The notes: generated from the sequence alone by a model not told the origin. Positions 32,901-41,202 are shown, counted from the stretch's first letter. The stretch: 44,163 bases of DNA from an uncultured Slackia sp. (GCF_959608125.1 NZ_CAUHPG010000018.1:1-44163); one strand, 5' to 3'. Numbers and translations: made by a program.

Positions 32901-35441
32901 GCCGGCCGTCTCTTCGAGCATGCCCGTGTAGTAGTCCACGGCTTCGCCGCTGGCCTTCTGCGCGGCTTCGAGGTCTTCGACCTTCTGCTTCTGCTCCTCG
33001 TAGGCGCGGCCGGCCTCGTCGGATGCGACTTCGATGTCGCCCCACTTGACCATGATGCCTTCCTCCATGGTCGCGAGGTCGGCTTTCGCCTTTTCGAGGT
33101 CGCGGCTGGCCTCCATCTGCGCCTTGACGGAATCGGTCAGCAGCTCTTGCGCCGCCGCCGCTTTCGCCTGCTCCAGGTAGGCGTCGCGCACGCGCAGGAT
33201 AGCGTCGGCCTGCTCCGAAAGCTTGCCGTTCACGGGGTCTATGACAGACACGGATGCGCCGGTTATGTCGTTGAAGCCCTGCACCGCCGAGGTCAGCTCG
33301 GCCTGCTTGTCGGCGGTCAAGCCGCTTTGGCCGGCGAGGTCCTGGATGGTGCGCACGTAGCCGTCCAGCAAGGCGGCGTTCGTGCCGAATTCCGCCCAAG
33401 TATCCTGCGCCTTGTCGGCGAGTTCGGCCTGCGAGCGCAGAAGCTTGTCCACGCTTTCGCGGGTCACGTCGTAATCGCCCGCCGCCGCCGCGATGTCGGC
33501 CGACGTGGACGCGTAAGCGGAGCTAGCCGCCTTGGTCGCGTCGGTCAAATCGTCGGTGGCGGATTTCAGCAGGTCGGCATGGGTCTTCGCTTCGGCGAGG
33601 TCGCCGACGATGTTGCCGATGGCTTCAAGCGCGACGCCAACGCCGAGGGTCTTAAGCGCGGTGCCTAGCAGCGAGAACGCCACGCGGCCCGCCCTTGCGG
33701 CCTTTTCCGCCGCGCTTATGCCGGCCGCAGCCTTGGCGGATTCGTCGCCGGTCTTCTTGACGCCGGCCGACGCCGTTATCGAAGTCTCCGCCACGGTCGA
33801 AAAGTGGACGGCCAGATTGCGCAGAGCGCCGCCGAACGTCCCCATCGCGCCGGGCATGCGCCCGAACACGGACAGCAGAGGGCCGGCGGCGGCTGCGAGG
33901 GCCACGGCCTGCATGACGGCCTGCTGCTCGCCCTCGGACATTTCGTTAAAGGCCCTCGCGCCCGATTCGATGGCGTCGAACAGCGGCTGCGCCGCGTCGA
34001 TGGCGTCCAGCAAGGCATCCGCGAGAGGCCCGCCGATCTGGTCGCCGACCGCTATGGCGCGGTTCTTGAGCATTTCGAACTTAGCAGCCAGCGACTCGTT
34101 GCGGTTCGCGACCTCGTTTGACAGCGCGGTGTTCTCGCTCCACGCGTCGTTAGCCGTCTTCACCGCGTCGCCGAGATAGCCTGCGTTGCCTGCCAGACGC
34201 TTCATCGCGTCGGTCTGGCGCAGCTCGCTGATGCCCAGCTCTTCGAGCATGAGCGACATGTTGCCGCCGCCCTCGGTCGCGGCCTCCATGCCTGCGAGCA
34301 CCGCCGACAGGGCGTCCACGGGCGAGGACTTCCACGCGTTCGCGAACTGGTCCGCGCTCATGCCGGCGGCGGATGCCCACGCCTGCATATCGGCCGAGCC
34401 GGTGGCCACGGCCTTGTCGATGTTGGCCATGATGGTGGACACCGCCGAGCCGCCGGCTTCGGCCTCCATGCCCATCGAAGACAGCGCCGTCGCCAAGCCC
34501 AGGATGTCGGCCTGGCTCATGCCCACCTGCGTGCCGGCGGATGCCAGGCGCATGGCCATGTTCGAGATGTCGGATTCGGTCGTGGCGTATGAGTTGCCCA
34601 GGCCGACGAGCGCACTCGCGTAGTTGGATATTTCCGAGTGCGCCATCTTCGTGATGTTGGCGAACTGCGCCATGTTGGTGGACGCGGTTTCCGCATCCAT
34701 GTTGGTCGCGATGTCCAGGCCTGACGCGACGCGGCCGAACTCTTCCAACTCTTCGACCGTGAAGCCCAGCTGCGCGCCGAGCGCCTGGATGTCGAGCACC
34801 TGAGACGCGCTGACCGCGTTGGTCTTCGAGAACTCCACCGCCGCGTCTTTGAGGGCGGCGTATTCGGCTTCGGTGCCGTCCACCGTCTTCTTGACGTTGG
34901 TCAGCGACGTATCGATGGACGTAGCCGCCGCGATGCTCGCCGCGCCCACGCCGACGATGGCGGGCGTGACCGTGCGGGTCATCGTGTCGCCGACCATGGA
35001 AACGCGCTGGCCGAGCTGGCCGTATTTCTCGCCGAAGTCCGTCAGCGCACCGCCGAAGCGGCCCATCACCGAGTTGGCGGCGTTCATGTCGATTCGCGCT
35101 TGCGCAAGCTGCGCGTTGAACGATTCGAGCTTGCCTTCGGCTGTGGCTATCTCTGCCTGCAGCTTCGTCCATTGATCCGACCGCATGCCGTCCTTGCCCA
35201 GCTGCGCTTCGGCGGCTTTGAGCACTTCGAGGCGCTTGCGGGTCTGGTCGGCCTTGTCTTGGACAAGCTCTAGCTGTCGCGCGAGCAGGCGGGTGGACGA
35301 AGGATTGAATTTGAGCGCGTTCTGGACCTGCTTCAGCTCGTTCTGCGTTTCCCTCGCGCCCTTGCTCGCGTCGCGCAGCGCGGAGGTCAGGCCCTTTGTG
35401 TCTGCTCCGATTTCGACGGTTAGACCCTTGTAAGTGGTCAC
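29919..35441 (-). CDS. Phage tail tape measure protein
   Basis: 1840 aa, the largest gene in the window, starting at GTG 35439-35441 with AAGGAGGTCAT upstream. The N-terminal ~110 residues are coiled coil, then the TP901-type core (ADTKGLTSALRDASKGARET; VGVGAASIAAATSIDTSLTNV; MGMEAEAGGSAVSTIMANID), followed by several hydrophobic and long helical segments. The protein sets tail length; at the usual ~0.15 nm per residue a tail near 275 nm is inferred. It is preceded by two overlapping tail chaperone frames, as normal. Confidence 0.96.
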   Translation of the reverse strand: MTTYKGLTVEIGADTKGLTSALRDASKGARETQNELKQVQNALKFNPSSTRLLARQLELVQDKADQTRKRLEVLKAAEAQLGKDGMRSDQWTKLQAEIATAEGKLESFNAQLAQARIDMNAANSVMGRFGGALTDFGEKYGQLGQRVSMVGDTMTRTVTPAIVGVGAASIAAATSIDTSLTNVKKTVDGTEAEYAALKDAAVEFSKTNAVSASQVLDIQALGAQLGFTVEELEEFGRVASGLDIATNMDAETASTNMAQFANITKMAHSEISNYASALVGLGNSYATTESDISNMAMRLASAGTQVGMSQADILGLATALSSMGMEAEAGGSAVSTIMANIDKAVATGSADMQAWASAAGMSADQFANAWKSSPVDALSAVLAGMEAATEGGGNMSLMLEELGISELRQTDAMKRLAGNAGYLGDAVKTANDAWSENTALSNEVANRNESLAAKFEMLKNRAIAVGDQIGGPLADALLDAIDAAQPLFDAIESGARAFNEMSEGEQQAVMQAVALAAAAGPLLSVFGRMPGAMGTFGGALRNLAVHFSTVAETSITASAGVKKTGDESAKAAAGISAAEKAARAGRVAFSLLGTALKTLGVGVALEAIGNIVGDLAEAKTHADLLKSATDDLTDATKAASSAYASTSADIAAAAGDYDVTRESVDKLLRSQAELADKAQDTWAEFGTNAALLDGYVRTIQDLAGQSGLTADKQAELTSAVQGFNDITGASVSVIDPVNGKLSEQADAILRVRDAYLEQAKAAAAQELLTDSVKAQMEASRDLEKAKADLATMEEGIMVKWGDIEVASDEAGRAYEEQKQKVEDLEAAQKASGEAVDYYTGMLEETAGALSASRENIDGFIASSETLSGALESSGKSAADFAGSLEQAGVGTSLLSEMSADQLAALVDNYDGTFTSIVETVAGFGPKFAEAMRGAQEQSDAAAGQAGASAMNAWLAGFSQGTQNAVIAASNMANMTVGEIEAAAKEFGVAGNDATAAFAMAIAAGYAPAQAASLALKGAAVSGVDPMPAEMGAKAQEAVSETASTLSGGVGPVADAASAVGAGAVDSLGSGLAPMPGMAEGVANDTASAFTPPLWGAAGETGDAGSEAGNGFASGVGEGIDPTDRAASAIAAKVALMNMYASMAQSWGAHMGANFAGGLTSQIGKVAAAANALAAAAAAPLKHTTPDVGPLKRDDVWGAHLAQNIADGMRAGAPDVAKASAALASTVADYLAHTQPRKGPLSGGEWIYGYHAATNFADGLYAGGGAVGDAATGMLEDANAEMQAYIDQMIAGWEDRADEMRETSTAVGDAVWGGLYQSIMSSPYRKPATGAVYDSMKVLESYGMSLDEYADKVGEFADKRAEWDGKLAGDMSDTDWASYNEWLTEYDNFAAMQSKLTASIGDMERFQSLYALKDAAISGIDNAQRWSDALNGLASKTGLTFNREFVQAVVDGGDDYLRAVEQMADMSAEDAQRIIDSYQDLSIAQKQQELDQRSLYVNSLKYMTFETPKQRMVAFRETCLDVKEAIYSDAGLSAAFAKAGASVEGFAAELMAMDTTMADFASGLADYTSQVSNGFQQFTKYGKTGLSEWEETLKLNMAESQKWADNLEAVFAKVPESIDSEAFRKAVMEGGFGQWGQVIADMAGKSTEEIARYINLYNQSIAQASADGINAFKALSPGEEMANAIIAGITAKQPEMDEVMLLTSQTSTEAILSTKGEWTAAGVGLAGEIAAGIQSQIQAIASAAAATVSAALSAAHAAAGSGVAAAQASASRSATAPRALMAAQMPRGFAATQRARVAQPAPQVSMSFTVNTRPGQSVDVRSLAREINTLQSREMRARGLR

Positions 35442-35450
35442 ATGACCTCC

Positions 35451-35624
35451 TTAGCCTAGCAATCTGTCAATGTCCGACTGGGTAGCCTTGCGCGCGGGCT
35501 TCGGCGCGTTTTCGTCCGGATAGGCGACGTCGCAGAACTCAAGCACTTCGGGAACCGTCAAACGCCGCACGTCGGCGGTCGTGAACCCCATCTTCAGCGC
35601 GGCGAGAATCTGCGATTCGACCAC
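35451..35624 (-). CDS. Second tail assembly chaperone frame (probable frameshift product)
   Basis: A coding-like frame (VVESQILAALKMGFTTADV... ending TQSDIDRLLG) runs from about 35708 to a TAA at 35451-35453, just before the tape-measure ribosome site. The coordinates give the part from the first possible GTG; no ATG or convincing Shine-Dalgarno site is present, so it is most likely the gpT-like extension of the first chaperone made by programmed frameshifting. Relative to the first frame it is in +1 (equivalently -2). The -1 frame ends after ~26 codons and does not look like protein. Confidence 0.6.
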   Translation of the reverse strand: MVESQILAALKMGFTTADVRRLTVPEVLEFCDVAYPDENAPKPARKATQSDIDRLLG

Positions 35625-35652
35625 GCCGGAGCCGTCCGACGGAGCGTCTGCG

Positions 35653-36036
35653 CTACTGCTCTTCGCTTTCCGCCTGGTAGCGAAAGACCTCGGCGTTGAT
35701 GAGCGCCATTACCTCCAGCTTCCACGGGGCATACGGCGACATGGACACGCCGTCCAGCGACTGCATCCACGGCTCGAAGCCGGGAACGGCATCGTCGGCG
35801 CATTTCGCGCACGCCCACAGGGTCTTAAGGCAAAAGAGCGGGTCCATGCCGCCGACCGCCTTGATGACGTCGGCCTGCTCGTCCCCGGTCGGCTCGAACT
35901 CGGCGCGGGCCTCGTCGTAATCCGCGTACCAGCTGCATTTTTCGTCGGGCGTGGAGAACTCGCGCTGGTACAAAAAAAGCGCCCAAGGCGAACCCTGGGC
36001 GCTCACTTCCACGCCGCCGAGATTGACGGCGCGCAT
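35653..36036 (-). CDS. Tail assembly chaperone (gpG-like)
   Basis: 127 aa from ATG 36034-36036, 3 nt after the major tail protein stop. It contains aromatic-rich segments (SWYADYDEARAEF) and the EVMALINAEVF motif near the end. Position between major tail protein and tape measure identifies it. The C-terminal frame overlaps a second frame of similar type, as in gpG/gpGT pairs that load the tape measure before tail assembly. Confidence 0.75.
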   Translation of the reverse strand: MRAVNLGGVEVSAQGSPWALFLYQREFSTPDEKCSWYADYDEARAEFEPTGDEQADVIKAVGGMDPLFCLKTLWACAKCADDAVPGFEPWMQSLDGVSMSPYAPWKLEVMALINAEVFRYQAESEEQ

Positions 36037-36038
36037 GC

Positions 36039-36617
36039 TTAGCCCTGAACCGCGTTCGGCTCGTAGACCTTGGTGAAGAAGGTCTTGTAAATCGCGGTGT
36101 TCTCGGTGCTTTCCTCGATGATGGACTTCACGTAGTTCTTGCCATCTTTCGTGTAGGGGGTCGCCACGAACGGCAGCTTCATCGTGGTCGGGTCTGCGGT
36201 GTCCTCGGTGGTGGCGTGCTCCGAAGACGGGCGGCTCGCGGTGATCTTGTAATAGACGGCGGAGCGGGGGCGCTGGTCGCCCTGGACGTTGAAGAGCAGA
36301 GCGAACGGGGTGGGAACGCCGTCGGCGACTTCCACCAGCGCGCCGTTCTTGTCCACCTCCCATCCGAGCATCCACGCGAGCACCGCGTTGGGGATGAGGG
36401 CCATTTCGAGCTCGCCGCTATAGCCTGCGTTGGTGTTGGTCGTGTGGTACGCGATGTTGTCGGCGTGGAAGACGGACTGGTCGCCCTCGGGGTCGATGCT
36501 CATGTTCACCGCGCCGGGGATGGGCGTGGGGGCCTCCCACTTGCCCTCGCCGGTCATCTTGGCGACGTGGACGTTCGAAAGGCCGAAAAGAACCTTGTTT
36601 TCAGTCTGGCTTGCCAT
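36039..36617 (-). CDS. Major tail protein
   Basis: 192 aa with a tail-tube-like beta-rich fold (KVLFGLSNVHVAKM; AVNMSIDPEGDQSVFHADN; NAGYSGELEMALIP), matching the phi13-type major tail protein family that polymerises into the siphovirus tail tube. AAGGAGG precedes the start. Confidence 0.9.
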   Translation of the reverse strand: MASQTENKVLFGLSNVHVAKMTGEGKWEAPTPIPGAVNMSIDPEGDQSVFHADNIAYHTTNTNAGYSGELEMALIPNAVLAWMLGWEVDKNGALVEVADGVPTPFALLFNVQGDQRPRSAVYYKITASRPSSEHATTEDTADPTTMKLPFVATPYTKDGKNYVKSIIEESTENTAIYKTFFTKVYEPNAVQG

Positions 36618-36630
36618 TAAGGCCTCCTTG

Positions 36631-36951
36631 CTAAATCGTCTTGAAATGAAAGAGGGAACGGACGTAATCCGCTCCCTCGTCGTTTATCTCGGTTTGCTTG
36701 AACCTGATTCGCGCCTTGGTCAGCGCGTCGCGCACTGCGTTCTCGTGGCGCTCGCTCTTCGCGTCGGTGATGAGGTCGAGCTGCCAGTTGTCCACGCGGT
36801 AGTAATTGACTCCGTCCGCGCCGAAGTCGGACGAATACAGCCACTGCAGCACCGCGTAAGGCCGCTTCGGCTCGGCTCCCGGCTTGTACCAGCCGTAGAT
36901 GACCGGCACGCCGGCGGGCTTGAGCGCGGCGATAACTTCGCGTCTGTCCAC
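36631..36951 (-). CDS. Tail terminator/completion-like protein
   Basis: 106 aa starting at GTG 36949-36951, which overlaps the stop of the upstream gene. The sequence (ALKPAGVPVIYGWYKPGAEPKRPYAVLQWL, VRSLFHFKTI; only parts quoted) fits small tail terminator proteins that cap the tail tube and mate with the head connector. Assignment rests mainly on position between the gp10-like gene and the major tail protein. Confidence 0.68.
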   Translation of the reverse strand: MDRREVIAALKPAGVPVIYGWYKPGAEPKRPYAVLQWLYSSDFGADGVNYYRVDNWQLDLITDAKSERHENAVRDALTKARIRFKQTEINDEGADYVRSLFHFKTI

Positions 36952-37340
36952 TACTGCGTCACCGCCTTTGCAAGCTCGGCTTCGAACACTTTCACGCCTT
37001 CCTCGTACGCCGGCGCGATGTGGGGGTGGGCGGGCGCTGGGGCGGGGCCGCCGTGGCCCAGCTCGATGAGGTGCGCCAAGCCGGGGCGGTCGGCGTTGTA
37101 GACGGTGGCGACGTCGCCCGACAGCGCGCTGCCCTCGGTCTTCATGCGCCAACCCGCGCGGTATGCGCCGGATACGTCGCGGAACGCGCCCGATGCCTGT
37201 ATCGACTTGATGACGGCCCGCCCGCCCTTCTGCGCCGCCGTCTTGCTGCCGGCCTTGATCTCGTCCAGGCGCTCTTCCACGATGTGCCGAAAGGCCGCGT
37301 CCATGCCCTCGACCGACACGACGATGCCGGAGCGCCCCAT
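36951..37340 (-). CDS. HK97 gp10-like phage protein
   Basis: 129 aa from ATG 37338-37340 with AAGGAG upstream. The pattern is that of the HK97 gp10 family: an N-terminal helix (MDAAFRHIVEERLDEI), a central AGSKTAAQKGGRAVIKSI segment, and a C-terminal HLIELGHGGP...HPHIAPAYEE motif. These proteins sit at the head-tail junction or tail completion complex. Its start overlaps the previous stop as TAATG. Confidence 0.82.
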   Translation of the reverse strand: MGRSGIVVSVEGMDAAFRHIVEERLDEIKAGSKTAAQKGGRAVIKSIQASGAFRDVSGAYRAGWRMKTEGSALSGDVATVYNADRPGLAHLIELGHGGPAPAPAHPHIAPAYEEGVKVFEAELAKAVTQ

Positions 37341-37669
37341 TACGCGCGCTCCTTCGCCTTGATCACGCAGTCGGCATTGCGGCTGGCCACGTTGTCCACG
37401 GCGACCACGTCGAACGCGCGGCCGCGATACGTCAGCGACAGCCCGACGGTGGACAGCCCCTCGAATACGGGCGACCATCGGCAATAGAACTTGGCTGTGG
37501 TCTCCATGCCCTGGGCGTGCGCGGCCCAGTACTCGGAGCCGGACATGTTGACCGCCTTGCACCAGCCCGCGTAAACGACCTTGCGTGTCTCCACCTGGTC
37601 GCCCCACTCGTCAACGTCCACCGCCACAGTGGACAGCTCGAACGGCTCGCGGTATTCGCTAGAGAGCAT
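37340..37669 (-). CDS. Phage head closure protein
   Basis: 109 aa, a beta-barrel-like small protein (YREPFELSTVAVDVDEWG; KFYCRWSPVFEGLSTVG; LTYRGRAFDVVAVDNV) of the SPP1 gp16/HK97 head-tail adaptor type. It follows the gp6-like connector gene with an 11-nt overlap. Confidence 0.75.
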   Translation of the reverse strand: MLSSEYREPFELSTVAVDVDEWGDQVETRKVVYAGWCKAVNMSGSEYWAAHAQGMETTAKFYCRWSPVFEGLSTVGLSLTYRGRAFDVVAVDNVASRNADCVIKAKERA

Positions 37670-37982
37670 CGGCCATCCCCTCCACGAGGTTGCGGCTGTG
37701 ATGCCCCAGGATGGCTTCGACCGTCCTGTTCGGCGCGATGCCGTCGTCCACGTAGGCCGAGCGGTTGTCGAACATGTCCCCGGCCAGCACCAGGACGGCC
37801 ACGGCTATATCGTCGTGTTCGTCCATGTAGAGCGCGTCGATGCCGCAGTGGTCGCGGACGTAGGCTCGGGCGGCATCGAGACACGCGCCCGCAAACGCCG
37901 TGTCTTCGCTAGTCGCCCATTGCTGCGCTATCCGAAGATGCGCGAGCAGGTCGCTTGCTTGAAGCTCGCTTTGCCTTTTCAC
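37659..37982 (-). CDS. Head-tail connector protein (gp6-like)
   Basis: 107 aa, all helical, with the ACLDAARAYVRDHCG and AVAVLVLAGDMFDNRS segments of the HK97 gp6-like connector family, which forms the ring under the portal. The start is GTG 37980-37982 with a near-perfect AAGGAGGTG upstream, although this places its first 74 nt inside the preceding small gene. Confidence 0.82.
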   Translation of the reverse strand: MKRQSELQASDLLAHLRIAQQWATSEDTAFAGACLDAARAYVRDHCGIDALYMDEHDDIAVAVLVLAGDMFDNRSAYVDDGIAPNRTVEAILGHHSRNLVEGMADAL

Positions 37983-38112
37983 TCGCCACCTCCTTCACGG
38001 GATAGCGTTCGGCCAGCATGGCTTTGCCCACGGCGGCCGGCACCTCGAACTCCTGCCCCTCGCCCGCCGAGCCGCGCGTGCCGGCGAACGATTTGAGGGC
38101 GAGCAACTTCAT
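37909..38112 (-). CDS. Small phage protein after the capsid gene, 67 aa
   Basis: ATG 38110-38112 overlaps the capsid stop as TAATG. The N-terminus (KLLALKSFAGTRGSAGEGQEFEV) resembles short SH3-like phage proteins often found right after the capsid gene; the C-terminal third is Lys/Ala/Ser-rich and overlaps the connector gene by 74 nt in another frame. Function unknown. Confidence 0.68.
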   Translation of the reverse strand: MKLLALKSFAGTRGSAGEGQEFEVPAAVGKAMLAERYPVKEVASEKAKRASSKRPARASSDSAAMGD

Positions 38113-39263
38113 TAAGCGCCCATTTCGAGCTTGGCGAGGCGCTGCGCGTCCTGGACGGCCGCGTCGAACTCAAGCCATGCGACGACGCCGACGGCGTGCT
38201 GGGTGGCGTAGGCCTCTTGCAAAACCTGGACGTTAGGATCCTCGACGGATTTGACGGCCAGGCCGCTGAAGTCGCCGTAATAGATAGCGGCCTTGGATGC
38301 GGCCATCTCGGGCATGGCGTCGGACACGTAGACGGGCTTGCCCAGCAGGGTGTGGCCGAACGGCGCGGTAACGTCATCCTGGAGCAGATAGCGGGCGTTG
38401 CCGTCCTTGAGCTGACGCAGCGCGGTGCGGGTCTTCGGGTTCATGACCCAAATGCAATTGCCCTGAAAAGCATCCTTGACCGTGTCCTGGAGCTGGATGA
38501 GTTCGTCGGCGGTGATGGCCGTCTGCGACGCGGCGGTCACCTTCGCGGTCACGCCCTTGAGGCCGTTCACCTTGTCGCCCTCGATGACGGCCTTTTCGAC
38601 GAACTGGGCGACCTTCTCGGCCATGTCGGCGATGACGAAGGACACCAGGTCGAAGTCCTGGGAGTTGAGCAGGGAGCGGCTGATCTTGGTCAGCGCGCCG
38701 GCGAGATGGCCGGTCAGCTCGATGGTGGCGAACTTGCCGGACTTGGACTGCAACTCGGTGAACTCGTCAGACCATGCCACGGTAACCGCGCCGCTGGTCT
38801 CGTCGTAATACGGGATGGCGAGGGTGCCCTTAACGCTGTATTTCGTGGCGAAAGCGTAGATGGGCGAAATGTCATGGACCTTCTTGATGATCGCGGCGGC
38901 GATGGTCTTGGGGACGATCGCGCCGTTGTCGGTCTTGGTCAGCTCGCCAGCGCGCTCGGAGAGCTTGGCGTCGCGGATATAGCCGGCGAACTCGCGCACC
39001 TCGACCATATCCAGACCCTCGCGGATCTCGCGCTTCTCCTCGCCGGCGGCTGCAGGCTCTTCGACCGGGGCCATGCCCATGCCCTCGACGGCCTTTACGC
39101 GCTCGATCATGGCATCGAGGCTGCGCACCTCGGCTGCGAGGGCATTGAACGCGCCGTCTTCCTCGTCGGTCATGGCGCGGGTTTCCTCCACGGCCTTCGC
39201 GGTCATGGTCTTCATCTCGTCGAGCTTGGCGTTGCGCAGCTCGATCAATGCTTTGAGGTTCAT
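38112..39263 (-). CDS. Major capsid protein, HK97 fold
   Basis: 383 aa. The first ~100 residues are a charged coiled coil (RNAKLDEMKTMTAKAVEETRA), the delta scaffold that the prohead protease removes; the rest is the HK97-type shell protein (PKTIAAAIIKKVHDISPIYAFAT, NPKTRTALRQLKDGNARYLLQ, LLGKPVYVSDAMP). Separated from the protease gene by a terminator-like hairpin, perhaps tuning the capsid/protease ratio. Confidence 0.95.
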   Translation of the reverse strand: MNLKALIELRNAKLDEMKTMTAKAVEETRAMTDEEDGAFNALAAEVRSLDAMIERVKAVEGMGMAPVEEPAAAGEEKREIREGLDMVEVREFAGYIRDAKLSERAGELTKTDNGAIVPKTIAAAIIKKVHDISPIYAFATKYSVKGTLAIPYYDETSGAVTVAWSDEFTELQSKSGKFATIELTGHLAGALTKISRSLLNSQDFDLVSFVIADMAEKVAQFVEKAVIEGDKVNGLKGVTAKVTAASQTAITADELIQLQDTVKDAFQGNCIWVMNPKTRTALRQLKDGNARYLLQDDVTAPFGHTLLGKPVYVSDAMPEMAASKAAIYYGDFSGLAVKSVEDPNVQVLQEAYATQHAVGVVAWLEFDAAVQDAQRLAKLEMGA

Positions 39264-39289
39264 GTGTCTCCTTACTGTTTCACGGCATG

Positions 39290-39313
39290 AAAAAAGCCGC
39301 TCGGCGGCGGCTT
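39290..39313 (-). terminator. Terminator-like hairpin between protease and capsid genes
   Basis: Minus strand: 7-bp stem AAGCCGC/GCGGCUU with a 6-nt loop and a six-U run (39290-39295). Full termination here would silence all downstream late genes, so readthrough or antitermination is implied. Confidence 0.65.
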
Positions 39314-39329
39314 GATTCCGGTGTTCGTC

Positions 39330-39914
39330 CTACTTGGACAATTCTTCGATGATTGCCTGGTACCCGCTCAAATCGGGCGGCTCGGGCTTCGGCTCCTCGC
39401 GTTCGTCCACGAGTTCGGGCGCGTCGCCCATCTCGCGGACTTCGAGCGGCTCGCCGTCGTCGCGGGTCATGACGGACGTGGCGATGTACGCCGGCGTGCG
39501 CGTGTCGTCGAGAAGCGATACCTCGATGAGGTCAAGGCTGCGCACCGTCTTTCGGCGCATCCCGTTCGGCGCGTCGATTGCCTGCTCGCCCGGAACGAAC
39601 CCGAACGACCAGCCGGACAGCCTGCCGGCGCGGGCCTTGTCCACGACCGCCGCGTCGGTCACGACGGCCTGGGCGTAAAGGCCCACCGCGTCCTCGCGCA
39701 CGGTCAGGCCGTCGGCCACCGTGGACAGAACGCGGCCGTGGTCGTGGTTGAGCAGCATCACGGGGTCGTGCTTCGCGAGCGAGCGGGCGAACGCGCCCGG
39801 CTCGATGCGCTCCACGAAATAGCCTTCGGCGTCGCGCAACGGCTTCGACTCGCGGTCGGTCGCGTTGACGTATCCGGAGATTTCGACGCCGTCGTTACGC
39901 AATGTCACTTTCAT
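39330..39914 (-). CDS. HK97-family prohead protease
   Basis: 194 aa. The family's catalytic positions are visible as LLNHDHG (His57) and GWSFGF (Ser103). It cleaves the capsid delta domain during maturation. It overlaps the portal gene by 20 nt. The C-terminal ~35 residues are acidic and proline-rich. Confidence 0.93.
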   Translation of the reverse strand: MKVTLRNDGVEISGYVNATDRESKPLRDAEGYFVERIEPGAFARSLAKHDPVMLLNHDHGRVLSTVADGLTVREDAVGLYAQAVVTDAAVVDKARAGRLSGWSFGFVPGEQAIDAPNGMRRKTVRSLDLIEVSLLDDTRTPAYIATSVMTRDDGEPLEVREMGDAPELVDEREEPKPEPPDLSGYQAIIEELSK

Positions 39915-41190
39915 GGCTTTTCACCTCCCTCGGGGCTTCGTCGGCTTTCGTTCCTGCGCCCTTCGGCGCGATGGATGTGTTCTGGTTGGACAAGACGTCC
40001 ATGGTCTCGAGGTCGATGACCGTGCCCATGTTCGGGATGATGAGCTGCTTCTTGGCCACGTCGAAAAGGACGTCGTTAAGGCCCATGTTCACGTAGTCCA
40101 TGCCCAGGGGCGCCATGTTCTCGGCGGCTCGGAACTCGTCCACCTGGACAAGGCCCTTGTCTTTAGCGACGGCCCAAGCCTCCCAGCGGTCGCGCATGTT
40201 AGCCTTGGAAAACTCACTCAGGTCGAAATCGAAGTAGTACGCCGCCTTTTCGGTTTCGAGCAGCAGCGCGGCGTTGAGCGCCGTGCTGAAGTCGTCCAGC
40301 AGGGGCATGAGGCAGTAGCGGACGAAGTTGTCTCGGTCGTTCTCGGTCGCGCCGCCGCAGATGATGGCGGGAGGAACCTTGAACATGGCGTAGACGTCGC
40401 GTCCGTTCGCGGCCTTGTTCTCGGACAGCTGCATTTCCAGGCTGGTTTCCGAAGCCTCTTTGAACTCGACGCCGTCGTTGAGCACGACGAAGTTCTGCGT
40501 CGCATCCGAATACAGGCGGTGGAACGCGGTGCGCAGCTTGGACAGCAGCTCCTCCGACAGGCGCTTGGTCGCCGTGAGGAAGCCGGGTTTGCGCCCGCCG
40601 CGCTTCATCTGCATGCGCTCGAATTGCAGCGTCTCCCACGCAACGCCCAGCACCGAAGCGCCCTGCTCGACCATGGACGTGCCGCGCATGCCGTCCTTCG
40701 TCTGACGAAGCAGCCGAACGAACTTCCACGGCTCGAAGCCGCGCCCGTCCACGAGCACGCGGTGGCGCTTGAAGATGGGGTCGGCGTTGGCCTCGAACCC
40801 GATGTGGCCCGGGTCCACGTAATGCAGGCCCGCCACCTCGTTGCCGACGCGTGCGACGTAGGCGAAGCCGCCTTTGCCGCAGTAATAGTCTCGCACCATC
40901 GCCGCTTTCATGGCGTGGGCGTTCAATGCGTCGCCGGTGTCCCCGTTGAGCATGCGGGCGCGGGCATCGTCCACAGCCGCCACGGTATCGCCGTCGCGGC
41001 GGTATAGCTTGACCGGCAACGACGCGACCGTTTCCGCGATGGTGTCGATGCATGCGGCGAACGCGGGGACCTCCATGGCGCGTTCGCGCGTTATCGCGTC
41101 GGGCTTGAGCAGCGCGGAAAGCAGCGGGTCGCCGATTTCCGGGGACACCGCCGGCGCTTCGGGCTGCGCGCGTCGGGTGAAAAGGCCCAT
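39895..41190 (-). CDS. Phage portal protein, HK97 family
   Basis: 431 aa. The core contains AFAACIDTIAETVASLPVKLY, AMVRDYYCGKGGFAYVAR, FKVPPAIICGGATENDRDN and KANMRDRWEAWAVAKDKGLV, which are landmarks of the HK97-type portal that forms the dodecameric DNA channel. It begins 12 nt after the large terminase stop. Confidence 0.95.
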   Translation of the reverse strand: MGLFTRRAQPEAPAVSPEIGDPLLSALLKPDAITRERAMEVPAFAACIDTIAETVASLPVKLYRRDGDTVAAVDDARARMLNGDTGDALNAHAMKAAMVRDYYCGKGGFAYVARVGNEVAGLHYVDPGHIGFEANADPIFKRHRVLVDGRGFEPWKFVRLLRQTKDGMRGTSMVEQGASVLGVAWETLQFERMQMKRGGRKPGFLTATKRLSEELLSKLRTAFHRLYSDATQNFVVLNDGVEFKEASETSLEMQLSENKAANGRDVYAMFKVPPAIICGGATENDRDNFVRYCLMPLLDDFSTALNAALLLETEKAAYYFDFDLSEFSKANMRDRWEAWAVAKDKGLVQVDEFRAAENMAPLGMDYVNMGLNDVLFDVAKKQLIIPNMGTVIDLETMDVLSNQNTSIAPKGAGTKADEAPREVKSHESDIA

Positions 41191-41202
41191 GCGGCCTCCT
41201 TC

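Noticed and set aside
35594..35818. -1 frameshift product of the tail chaperone
   Set aside because: The -1 frame gives only ~26 Arg-rich residues and then stops; the protein-like downstream frame is in +1/-2.
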